Source: Acidimicrobiia bacterium
Lineage (GTDB): Bacteria; Actinomycetota; Acidimicrobiia; IMCC26256; JACDBD01
DNA length: 10,789 nucleotides
Direction: 5' to 3'
Assembly: GCA_031177445.1 (NCBI GenBank)
Contig: JAPSGP010000071.1
Location: 1 to 10,789, forward strand
The translations under genes were made by a program, and so were the position numbers. This document shows positions 1-6,091 of the stretch, in pieces (the first letter of the stretch is position 1; each line of letters opens with the position of its first letter). Below the pieces are notes generated by a model. That model searched no databases, was not told where the DNA came from, and saw only the letters and a program-made list of their open reading frames with translations.

Positions 1-66
1 CAGGCCACCGGGCTTGGTGAGGTTGTGGATGTTCTCGAACACGCGCCGCTGATCGAAGACGTGCTC
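1..66 (-). repeat. Left arm of a 66-bp perfect inverted repeat (probable fold-back artefact)
   Basis: Bases 1-66 are the exact reverse complement of bases 201-266, with no mismatch in 66 positions. The match stops at 66/67 and may continue beyond the left edge of the window. The right arm is ordinary coding sequence of the methyltransferase-like gene, so this arm is best read as a misplaced antisense copy of that gene rather than as an independent feature. Exact long inverted repeats at a contig edge are typical of chimeric fold-back reads or assembly ends. A genuine inverted duplication is the alternative. Confidence 0.9.
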
Positions 67-68
67 TC

Positions 69-824
69 GGTTTCCGCGACTACGCCGCCATCGACGTCAA
101 CACCAAGTACGGCAGCGTCGTCATGGACCTCAATCGCGACCTCGCGGCCGACTACGACTTCCACGCCACGTTCGACCTGGTGACCAACCTCGGCACCGGC
201 GAGCACGTCTTCGATCAGCGGCGCGTGTTCGAGAACATCCACAACCTCACCAAGCCCGGTGGCCTGATGCTCCACGTCATGCCGTTCGTGAACTGGATCA
301 ACCACGGCTTCTACAACTTCAACCCGGTGCTCTACGCCGACCTCGCGGCCGCCAACGACTACGGGATCCTGCGTCTGGGCGTCGCCAACAAGGGTGGCTT
401 CGAGGTCACGGCCGATCCCGAACGCGCGCCGCAGCGAGCGACGTCGTCGGTACCGAGCTGGGTCGCGCGATCCGCCCGGGCCGCTCGGGCCTACCGTGGA
501 CTCCGGCGCGTCGTGGCGCGCGCACCGTCGCCGAACGGGCTCGGCCTGACCGACGCGCTCGCCGAGATCCCGCTCTCACCGGCCGCGCCCGACCTGCCCC
601 TCCCGCGGGCGCTCGAGGCGGTGATGAACCGCGACCGCGTGTACACGGAGAGCGACTACCCCGTGCTCGGCAACGTGTCGGTGGTCGCGCTGCTGCAGAA
701 GCGCCACGACCGCGCGTTCACGATCCCGATGGCCGGGCGATATCTCGACGACATCGAATCGGACTCGCTCAAGGCCGAGTACGCCGGCCAGCACGGAGCG
801 GACGCTTCCGGCTCCGAGCACTAG
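69..824 (+). CDS. SAM-dependent methyltransferase-like protein, 5'-truncated
   Basis: This is a partial gene ending at TAG 822-824. The first in-frame ATG is at 123, but the frame is open and protein-like well before it: the codons from 69 read G-F-R-D-Y-A-A-I-D-V-N-T-K-Y-G and run straight into M-D-L-N. I therefore place the gene start upstream, in sequence lost at the 66/67 junction. The visible part resembles the C-terminal two thirds of class I methyltransferase-like proteins: an acidic end of strand 2 (A-I-D-V-N), then V-T-N-L-G-T-G-E-H-V-F-D-Q as the strand-4 region, then an aromatic-rich stretch (N-W-I-N-H-G-F-Y-N-F-N). The glycine-rich SAM motif I would lie in the missing part. Substrate and pathway are unknown. 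It lies 58 bp upstream of the steroid operon on the same strand, but the intervening operator-like site suggests separate control. Family assignment is from pattern memory and is moderate. Confidence 0.6.
   Translation, partial: GFRDYAAIDVNTKYGSVVMDLNRDLAADYDFHATFDLVTNLGTGEHVFDQRRVFENIHNLTKPGGLMLHVMPFVNWINHGFYNFNPVLYADLAAANDYGILRLGVANKGGFEVTADPERAPQRATSSVPSWVARSARAARAYRGLRRVVARAPSPNGLGLTDALAEIPLSPAAPDLPLPRALEAVMNRDRVYTESDYPVLGNVSVVALLQKRHDRAFTIPMAGRYLDDIESDSLKAEYAGQHGADASGSEH
201..266 (+). repeat. Right arm of the 66-bp perfect inverted repeat
   Basis: This stretch is the sense-strand partner of bases 1-66. It lies inside the methyltransferase-like gene, in the conserved part that follows the N-L-G-T-G-E-H motif, so it is probably the original copy. 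The arms are separated by 134 bp (67-200). Confidence 0.9.
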
Positions 825-846
825 CGGTCACGTCCTTTATGCTCAC

Positions 847-861
847 CTGACGGGTCGTCAG
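847..861. promoter_or_regulatory. Perfect 6-3-6 palindrome, candidate operator of the steroid operon
   Basis: The sequence CTGACG-GGT-CGTCAG is an exact inverted repeat in the only intergenic gap upstream of the ten-gene operon. It starts 3 bp after a possible -10 hexamer (TATGCT, 838-843, 4 of 6 consensus matches) and would cover the expected transcription start, ending 9 bp before the ribosome binding site GGGGGA at 871-876. No convincing -35 box is visible. A short dyad in this position is typical of TetR-family repressor sites, which commonly control acyl-CoA catabolism genes. It does not resemble the KstR2 motif I recall from mycobacteria (CAAG/CTTG half-sites). Binding protein and function are inference; the palindrome itself is directly seen. 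Confidence 0.5.
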
Positions 862-882
862 AATCCGTTCGGGGGACTGGCC

Positions 883-1644
883 GTGGGGATCACGCATTCC
901 ATCGACGACGACGGGATCGCCGAGGTCGTCGTCGACAATCCGCCCGTCAACGCGCTCCCGGTAGCGGGCTGGTTCGAGCTCGCCGACGTCATCCGCGGCC
1001 TCGGCCAGGACTCCCGCGCCCGGGTCGTGATCCTGCGAGCCGAAGGCCGCGGCTTCAACGCCGGCGTCGACATCAAGGAGATGCAGGCCACCGAGGGCTT
1101 CCATGCGCTCATCGGTGCAAACCGGGGGTGTTACGAGGCCTTCGCTGCCGTCTACGAGTGCGCGGTGCCGGTGATCGCGGCCGTCCACGGCTACTGCCTC
1201 GGCGGCGGGATCGGGTTGGCCGGGAACGCCGACATCGTCATCGCGTCCACCGACGCCACCTTCGGCCTGCCCGAGGTCGATCGCGGGGCGCTCGGCGCCG
1301 CCACCCATCTCGCCCGTCTCGTTCCCCAGCACAAGATGCGGGCGATGGTGTACACGGCCGCCACCGTCACGGCGCAGGAGCTGCATCACTACGGATCCGT
1401 CCTTGAGGTCGTCGAGCGGGACCAGCTCCGCAGTGCGGCGTACGCGGTCGCCCGCAGCATCGCCGAGAAGAGCCCGACCGTCATCCGCGCCGCCAAGGAG
1501 TCGCTCACCGGCATCGATCCGGTCGACGTGAAGCGCTCGTACCGCTTCGAGCAGGGCTTCACCTTCGAGCTCAACCTGGCCGGTGTCGCCGACGAAGCCC
1601 GCGATGCATTCGTAGAGAAGAAGGACCCACGATTCTCGCGATGA
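883..1644 (+). CDS. echA20: EchA20-type crotonase, steroid ring-D opening CoA-ester hydrolase
   Basis: This 253-residue crotonase-superfamily protein closely matches mycobacterial EchA20 over its whole length. Shared blocks include E-G-R-G-F-N-A-G-V-D-I-K-E-M (residues 54-67, oxyanion-hole region), G-G-G-I-G-L (107-112), G-L-P-E-V-D-R-G-A-L-G (128-138, with Glu131 at a usual catalytic position) and the C-terminal G-F-T-F-E-L-N-L-A-G-V-A-D-E. EchA20 hydrolytically opens the remaining five-membered ring of the bicyclic steroid CoA ester formed after rings A and B are removed, a cytosolic step just before IpdAB. The start is GTG with GGGGGA six bases upstream. It is the first gene of the operon, and ipdA follows after 10 bp. 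The order echA20-ipdA-ipdB-ipdC is the same as in Mycobacterium tuberculosis, which makes the assignment strong. Confidence 0.93.
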   Translation: MGITHSIDDDGIAEVVVDNPPVNALPVAGWFELADVIRGLGQDSRARVVILRAEGRGFNAGVDIKEMQATEGFHALIGANRGCYEAFAAVYECAVPVIAAVHGYCLGGGIGLAGNADIVIASTDATFGLPEVDRGALGAATHLARLVPQHKMRAMVYTAATVTAQELHHYGSVLEVVERDQLRSAAYAVARSIAEKSPTVIRAAKESLTGIDPVDVKRSYRFEQGFTFELNLAGVADEARDAFVEKKDPRFSR

Positions 1645-1654
1645 GGCAACCACG

Positions 1655-2605
1655 ATGACCGACAAGCGCCTCACCGAGGACGACGTCGTCGCCGAGCTCC
1701 GCGACGGCATGACGATCGGCATCGGCGGCTGGGGCTCACGGCGCAAACCGATGTCGCTCGTGCGGGCGATCGTGCGGTCGTCGCTGCGCGACCTCACCAT
1801 CGTCACGTACGGCGGGCCCGACGTCGGGCTGTTGTGCGCCGCCGGCAAGGTCAAGCGTGTGGCGTACGCGTTCGTGGCGCTCGACCAGACGACGCCCGCC
1901 AACCCGCACACCGCCATCCTCGAGCCGCACTTCCGCGGCGCCCGGCAGCGCGGCGAGGTGGAAGACGAGCCGTACGACGAGGGCATGCTGCTGCTCGGCC
2001 TGCAGGCGGCGGCGTGGCGGGTGCCGTTCCTGCCGACGCGCGTCGGCCTCGGCTCGGACCTGTTCCGCGACAACCCTCGTCTGCGGACCGTGCGCTCGCC
2101 CTACGCCGACGGCGAGGAGCTGGTGGCCGCGCCCGCGCTCCACCTCGACGCCGCGCTCGTCCACCTCAACCGGGGCGACGAGCGCGGGAACGGCCAGTTC
2201 ATCGGGCCCGACCTCTACTTCGACGACCTCATGCTGGGCGCCGCCGAGCGCGGCTTCTTGTCGGTCGAGCGGGTCGTCGAGACCGCCGAGCTGGCCAAGG
2301 AGGGATCGCTCCACACGCTGCGCATCAACCGCGCAACCGTGACCGGCGTGATCGAAGCGCCGTACGGCGCCCACTTCACGTCGTGCGAGCCCGACTATGG
2401 CCGGGACGAGGAGTTCCAGAAGGCGTACATGGCCACGGCGAAGTCGGCCGAGTCGTGGGCGGAGTTCAAGGCGACGTGGCTCGACCTCAGCGAAGCCGAC
2501 TACCAGGCGAAGCGGCGGGCCGCGGCGACGGCGGCTTCGCCGACCGTTGCCGCAGGAGCCCGAGTTCGCGAGGGCGACCCGGGTAGCTCGCGAGGCGAGA
2601 CATGA
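1655..2605 (+). CDS. ipdA: IpdA, alpha subunit of the steroid ring-C opening hydrolase
   Basis: This 316-residue protein has the class I CoA-transferase alpha fold: the glycine-rich G-I-G-G-W-G-S-R-R-K-P-M block at residues 22-33, T-Y-G-G-P-D-V-G-L-L at 51-60, and the region around E-P-Y-D-E-G (105-110) followed by F-L-P-T-R-V-G-L-G-S-D (125-135), as in IpdA. With IpdB it forms the IpdAB heteromer, which in Mycobacterium and Rhodococcus is a hydrolase opening ring C of the CoA ester produced by EchA20, not a true CoA transferase. The start is ATG with GAGG eight bases upstream. The last ~25 residues are an alanine-, arginine- and glycine-rich tail that I believe is longer than in the mycobacterial protein (about 292 residues, from memory). 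The stop overlaps the ipdB start by 4 bp (ATGA), consistent with balanced subunit production. Confidence 0.92.
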   Translation: MTDKRLTEDDVVAELRDGMTIGIGGWGSRRKPMSLVRAIVRSSLRDLTIVTYGGPDVGLLCAAGKVKRVAYAFVALDQTTPANPHTAILEPHFRGARQRGEVEDEPYDEGMLLLGLQAAAWRVPFLPTRVGLGSDLFRDNPRLRTVRSPYADGEELVAAPALHLDAALVHLNRGDERGNGQFIGPDLYFDDLMLGAAERGFLSVERVVETAELAKEGSLHTLRINRATVTGVIEAPYGAHFTSCEPDYGRDEEFQKAYMATAKSAESWAEFKATWLDLSEADYQAKRRAAATAASPTVAAGARVREGDPGSSRGET

Positions 2606-3363
2606 GCGCGATCCCGACCCGCGCCGACGTGTGCGCGGTCGCGGTGGCCGAGTGCTTCCGCGGCGACGGCGAGATCGTCGCCAACCCGATCGGCACCATC
2701 CCCATGGTCGGGGGCCGGCTCGCCCGAGCCAGCTTCGAGCCCGACCTCCTCATGACCGACAGCGAGGCCACGCTCATCGCCAACGACGAGGCCTTCGACT
2801 GGGGCGACAACAAGCTCGTCGAGTTCTGCAACCCCTACCGGTCGATGTTCGACATCGTGTGGTCGGGCAAGCGGCACGTGATGATGGGCGCGACCCAGGT
2901 CGACCAGTACGGAAACCAGAACATCGCCGCTATCGGCCCGTACACCAAGCCGAAGGTGCAGCTCCTGGGCTACCGCGGCGCGCCCGGCAACACGATCAAC
3001 AACACGACGTCGTACTGGGTCCCGAACCACTCGCCCCAGGTCGTGTGCGCACGCGTCGACACCGTGTGCGGCATCGGCTACGACCGCGCAGCCAAGCTCG
3101 GCTCGGAAGCGGCGCGCTTCCACGAGATCCGGCGCGTCGTCACCAACCTCTGTGTGCTCGACTTCGAGACACCCGACCAGCGCATGCGCCTTCGCTCCAC
3201 CCACCCGGGCGTGTCGGCCGACGACGTCGTCGCGGCCACGGGATTCGAGCTCGTCATCCCGGACGACGTCCCCGAGACCCGCTCCCCCACCGACGACGAG
3301 CTCCGGCTGCTCTACGAGGTCATCGACCCGACCGACGAGCGTGGGCGTGAGGTCGGCGAATGA
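2602..3363 (+). CDS. ipdB: IpdB, beta subunit of the steroid ring-C opening hydrolase
   Basis: This 253-residue CoA-transferase-beta-like protein is the partner of IpdA. Recognisable blocks are R-A-S-F-E-P-D-L-L-M-T-D (42-53), W-S-G-K-R-H-V-M-M-G-A-T-Q-V-D (91-105), Q-Y-G-N-Q-N-I-A-A-I-G (106-116) and R-G-A-P-G-N-T-I-N (130-138). Where class I CoA transferases usually carry S-E-N-G, the protein reads D-S-E-A-T at about residues 53-57, in keeping with the hydrolase role known for IpdAB. The start ATG lies inside the ipdA stop context, with GAGG at 2592-2595 as ribosome binding site. ipdC follows after 13 bp. Length agrees with IpdB (about 250 residues). Confidence 0.92.
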   Translation: MSAIPTRADVCAVAVAECFRGDGEIVANPIGTIPMVGGRLARASFEPDLLMTDSEATLIANDEAFDWGDNKLVEFCNPYRSMFDIVWSGKRHVMMGATQVDQYGNQNIAAIGPYTKPKVQLLGYRGAPGNTINNTTSYWVPNHSPQVVCARVDTVCGIGYDRAAKLGSEAARFHEIRRVVTNLCVLDFETPDQRMRLRSTHPGVSADDVVAATGFELVIPDDVPETRSPTDDELRLLYEVIDPTDERGREVGE

Positions 3364-3376
3364 ACGGACCGGACCG

Positions 3377-4441
3377 GTGACGCACGCGGCGCTGCACACC
3401 GCGGCCTGCGACCTGTTCGGCGTGCGGTACCCGATCGTGCAGACCGGCATGGGATGGGTGGCCGGCGTCCGGCTCACGTCGGCGACGAGCGCCGCCGGCG
3501 GGCTCGGCATCCTCGCCTCCGCCACCATGACCTACGACGAGCTCGCGCGCGCGGTCCGCGAGGTCCGGGAGCGCACCGACCAGCCGTTCGGTGTCAACCT
3601 CCGAGCCGATCAGGAGGACATCGACCAGCGAATCGCGCTGCTCGTCCGGGAACGGGTGCGGGTGGCGAGCTTCGCCCAGGCGCCGGGCGAACGGATCGTG
3701 AAGACCCTCAAGGACGCCGGCGTCGTCACCATGCCGACGATCGGCGCCCGCCGCCACGCCGAGAAGGTCGCGGCGTGGGGCGTCGACGCCGTCATCGCCC
3801 AGGGCGCCGAGGGTGGCGGTCACACCGGCGAGATCCCGACCTCGCTGCTGCTCCCCCAGGTCGTCGACGCCGTGGCCATCCCCGTGCTCGCCGCCGGCGG
3901 CTTCACCGATGGGCGCGGGCTGGTGGCGGCGCTGGCATGGGGCGCGGCCGGCGTCGCCATGGGCACGCGCTTCCTGCTCACCAAGGAGAGCACGGTCCCC
4001 GACGCAGTGAAAGCCGTGTACCTCGGCACGCCCGTCACCGGCACGGTGGTGACCAAGCGCGTCGACGGGTACCCGCAGCGCGTGATCCGTACCGAGGTCA
4101 TCGACCACCTCGAGCAGTCGGGCCGGCTCACTGCGCTGCCGCGAGCGCTGCGCAACGCGATCGCTTTCCGCAAGCTCACCGGCACCACGATGCGAGCGCT
4201 GGTCAAGGAAGGGCTGGCGATGAAGCGCAGCCAGGGCTTGACCTGGTCGCAGGTCGCGATGGGGGCGAACGCCCCCATGCTCACGCGCGCCACCATGGTG
4301 GAGGGAAAGCTGGAGACGGGCATCCTCCCGACCGGCCAGGGCGTCGGCGTCATCGAGGAGCTCCCGACGGTCGAGGAGCTGATCTCCCGGGTCGTCGACG
4401 AGGCCGAGCAGACGCTGGCGCGACTCGAGAAGGGATCCTGA
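3377..4441 (+). CDS. ipdC: IpdC, nitronate-monooxygenase-fold flavoprotein of steroid ring C/D degradation
   Basis: This is a 354-residue TIM-barrel FMN protein of the nitronate monooxygenase/enoyl reductase superfamily. It follows mycobacterial IpdC (about 355 residues) closely: P-I-V-Q-T-G-M-G-W-V-A-G (19-30), A-G-G-L-G-I-L-A-S-A-T-M-T (40-52), the FMN-phosphate motifs G-A-E-G-G-G-H-T-G (143-151), A-A-G-G-F-T-D-G (172-179) and G-V-A-M-G-T-R-F (192-199), and the C-terminal L-T-W-S-Q-V. IpdC is a flavin-dependent oxidoreductase acting on the bicyclic CoA ester before ring D is opened. I chose GTG 3377 because it gives the family-length N-terminus. The frame is open further upstream, but there it overlaps ipdB and looks non-homologous. 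The Shine-Dalgarno is weak, so coupling to ipdB translation is likely. The DUF35 gene follows after 5 bp. Confidence 0.92.
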   Translation: MTHAALHTAACDLFGVRYPIVQTGMGWVAGVRLTSATSAAGGLGILASATMTYDELARAVREVRERTDQPFGVNLRADQEDIDQRIALLVRERVRVASFAQAPGERIVKTLKDAGVVTMPTIGARRHAEKVAAWGVDAVIAQGAEGGGHTGEIPTSLLLPQVVDAVAIPVLAAGGFTDGRGLVAALAWGAAGVAMGTRFLLTKESTVPDAVKAVYLGTPVTGTVVTKRVDGYPQRVIRTEVIDHLEQSGRLTALPRALRNAIAFRKLTGTTMRALVKEGLAMKRSQGLTWSQVAMGANAPMLTRATMVEGKLETGILPTGQGVGVIEELPTVEELISRVVDEAEQTLARLEKGS

Positions 4442-4446
4442 CACTG

Positions 4447-4887
4447 ATGGCGAACAAGACACGGGTGCCGGCGGTCGAGGGTTGGTTCACACTCGACGAC
4501 GAGCCGCGCCTGCTCGGGAACCGCTGCCGGAAGTGCGGCAGCTACTTCTTCCCCAAGATCGCGAGCGAGTGCCGCAACCCGGGTTGCGACGGCACCGAGC
4601 TCGACGAGGTGCCGCTGTCCAACCGGGGCACGATCTGGTCGTACACGACGAACCACTATGCGCCCCCGCCGCCGTACGTCGCCGCGGAGCCGTTCGCGCC
4701 GTATTCGGTCGCGGCGGTGGAGCTGTCGCAAGAGAAGCTCGTCGTCCTCGGTCAGGTGGACGCGGCGATCGATCCCGCCACGTTGCACGTCGGCATGGAG
4801 GTCGAGCTGACGCTGGGCACCCTGTACGAGGACGACGAGCAGGAATACGTCGTCTGGAAGTGGAAGGGGGTGGCGAACCGTGGGTGA
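4447..4887 (+). CDS. DUF35 zinc-ribbon/OB-fold protein, probable partner of the adjacent thiolase-fold protein
   Basis: This 146-residue protein has an N-terminal four-cysteine zinc ribbon (Cys27, Cys30, Cys42, Cys47; C-x2-C and C-x4-C) and a C-terminal OB-fold region (about 58-140) with a tetraproline loop at residues 73-76. This is the DUF35/ChsH2-like architecture. Such proteins sit next to SCP-x-type thiolases and, in the steroid side-chain enzyme Ltp2-ChsH2, bind the thiolase-fold subunit and are needed for activity. The same partnership is inferred here because the thiolase-fold gene starts inside this one (8-bp overlap, 4880-4887). The ATG at 4447 gives a standard-length protein. An AAGGGA ribosome binding site lies 11 bases upstream, inside the end of ipdC. 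Not enzymatic on its own; the family call is strong and the partner role is inference. Confidence 0.85.
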   Translation: MANKTRVPAVEGWFTLDDEPRLLGNRCRKCGSYFFPKIASECRNPGCDGTELDEVPLSNRGTIWSYTTNHYAPPPPYVAAEPFAPYSVAAVELSQEKLVVLGQVDAAIDPATLHVGMEVELTLGTLYEDDEQEYVVWKWKGVANRG

Positions 4888-6073
4888 TCACGACGTCGCC
4901 GTTCTCGGGGTCGGTATGCACCCGTGGGGCAAGTGGGGACGCAACTTCGTCGAGTACGGGTTGGTCGCGGCGCGGGCCGCGCTCCAGGATGCGGGACTCG
5001 AATGGCGTGACGTCGAGTTCGTCTCCGGCGCCGACACGATTCGCAATGGCTACCCCGGCTTCGTCGCCGGGGCAACGTTCGCGCAGGCACTCGGATGGCA
5101 GGGCGCGCCCGTCGCGAGCAGCTATGCCGCGTGCGCGTCCGGTGCCACCGCACTCAACGCCGCCCGAGCACAGATCCTCGCCGGACTGTGCGACGTCGCG
5201 CTCGTCGTCGGGGCCGACACGACGCCCAAAGGCTTCCTCGCGCCCACTGCCGGCGAACGCGGCGACGACCCCGACTGGCTGCGCTTCCGGCTCCTCGGGG
5301 CCACCAACCCGACGTACTTCGGCCTCTACGCCCGCCGGCGGATGGAGCTGTTCGGCGCGACCCCGGCCGACTTCGCCAAGGTGAAGGTGAAGAACGCCGC
5401 CCACGGACTCACCAACCCCAACGCCCGCTACCGCAAGGCGGTCACGGAGGACGAGATCATGGCGTCGCCGATCGTGAGCGACCCGCTCCGGCTCCTCGAC
5501 ATCTGCGCCACCAGCGACGGCGCCGCCGCGGTGGTGCTCGCGAGCCTCGACTACGCCCGCCGGCATTCGCTGACCAACCCGATCCGGGTGGCGGCCGTCT
5601 CCACGGTGACGCCCTCGTACCCGAACACGGTCATCGAGATGCCGAACTTCGCCACCGACTCGGCGGCCGTGGCCCCGGCGCCCGCCGCCACGTTCCGGGA
5701 CTCGATCGCGCAGCAGGCGTATGCCGAGGCGGGTCTCGGGCCCGACGACCTCGATCTCGCCGAGGTGTACGACCTGTCGACCGCGCTCGAGCTCGACTGG
5801 TACGAGAACATCGGCCTGTGTGGGCCCGGCGAGGCGGAGAAGCTCGTGAACGACGGCGCCACGACGATCGGCGGGCGCATCCCGGTCAACCCCAGCGGCG
5901 GGCTCGCCTGCTTCGGCGAGGCCGTCCCCGCCCAAGCCCTGGCCCAGGTGTGCGAGGTCACCTGGCAGCTCCGGGGTGAGGCGGGCGAGCGGCAGGTGCA
6001 GGACGCGACCGCCGGGTTGACCATCAACCAGGGCCTGTTCGGACACGGGTCGTCCGTCATCCTGGTGCGCTGA
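4880..6073 (+). CDS. SCP-x/lipid-transfer-type thiolase-fold protein lacking the usual GHP histidine
   Basis: This is a 397-residue thiolase-superfamily protein of the lipid-transfer (SCP-x) branch. The nucleophile region is intact: Y-A-A-C-A-S-G-A-T with Cys85. The position that usually carries an H-D-x-F or N-E-A-F motif reads V-Y-D-L-S-T (296-301). The C-terminal N-P-S-G-G-L-A-C-F-G-E-A-V-P-A-Q (337-352) has Glu347 where thiolases carry the histidine of G-H-P. Start GTG 4880 overlaps the DUF35 gene by 8 bp and has a strong GGAAGGGGG 9 bases upstream. Context suggests it cleaves a C-C bond of a steroid-derived CoA ester together with the DUF35 protein, for example in removing the propionate side chain. 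That could be thiolytic, or retro-aldol as for Ltp2-ChsH2. I recall a wider actinobacterial clade sharing the G-E-A motif, so this is unlikely to be a decayed gene. The exact reaction is unknown. Confidence 0.82.
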   Translation: MGDHDVAVLGVGMHPWGKWGRNFVEYGLVAARAALQDAGLEWRDVEFVSGADTIRNGYPGFVAGATFAQALGWQGAPVASSYAACASGATALNAARAQILAGLCDVALVVGADTTPKGFLAPTAGERGDDPDWLRFRLLGATNPTYFGLYARRRMELFGATPADFAKVKVKNAAHGLTNPNARYRKAVTEDEIMASPIVSDPLRLLDICATSDGAAAVVLASLDYARRHSLTNPIRVAAVSTVTPSYPNTVIEMPNFATDSAAVAPAPAATFRDSIAQQAYAEAGLGPDDLDLAEVYDLSTALELDWYENIGLCGPGEAEKLVNDGATTIGGRIPVNPSGGLACFGEAVPAQALAQVCEVTWQLRGEAGERQVQDATAGLTINQGLFGHGSSVILVR

Positions 6074-6091
6074 CCGAACCATCGCAGGCTC

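Noticed and set aside
1..66. Possible start of another gene or a mobile-element terminal repeat at the left edge
   Set aside because: The sequence is exactly antisense to the methyltransferase-like gene and carries no transposase or target-site duplication, so a fold-back is the simpler reading.
769..2073. 434-codon minus-strand frame opposite echA20 and ipdA, spanning the promoter gap
   Set aside because: Compositionally a shadow (Ser/Arg/Val-rich) with no motif; the plus-strand genes have strong family matches.
3152..3376. Possible upstream extension of ipdC into ipdB
   Set aside because: The extra residues are Ser/Thr/Arg-rich and unlike IpdC; GTG 3377 gives the family length.
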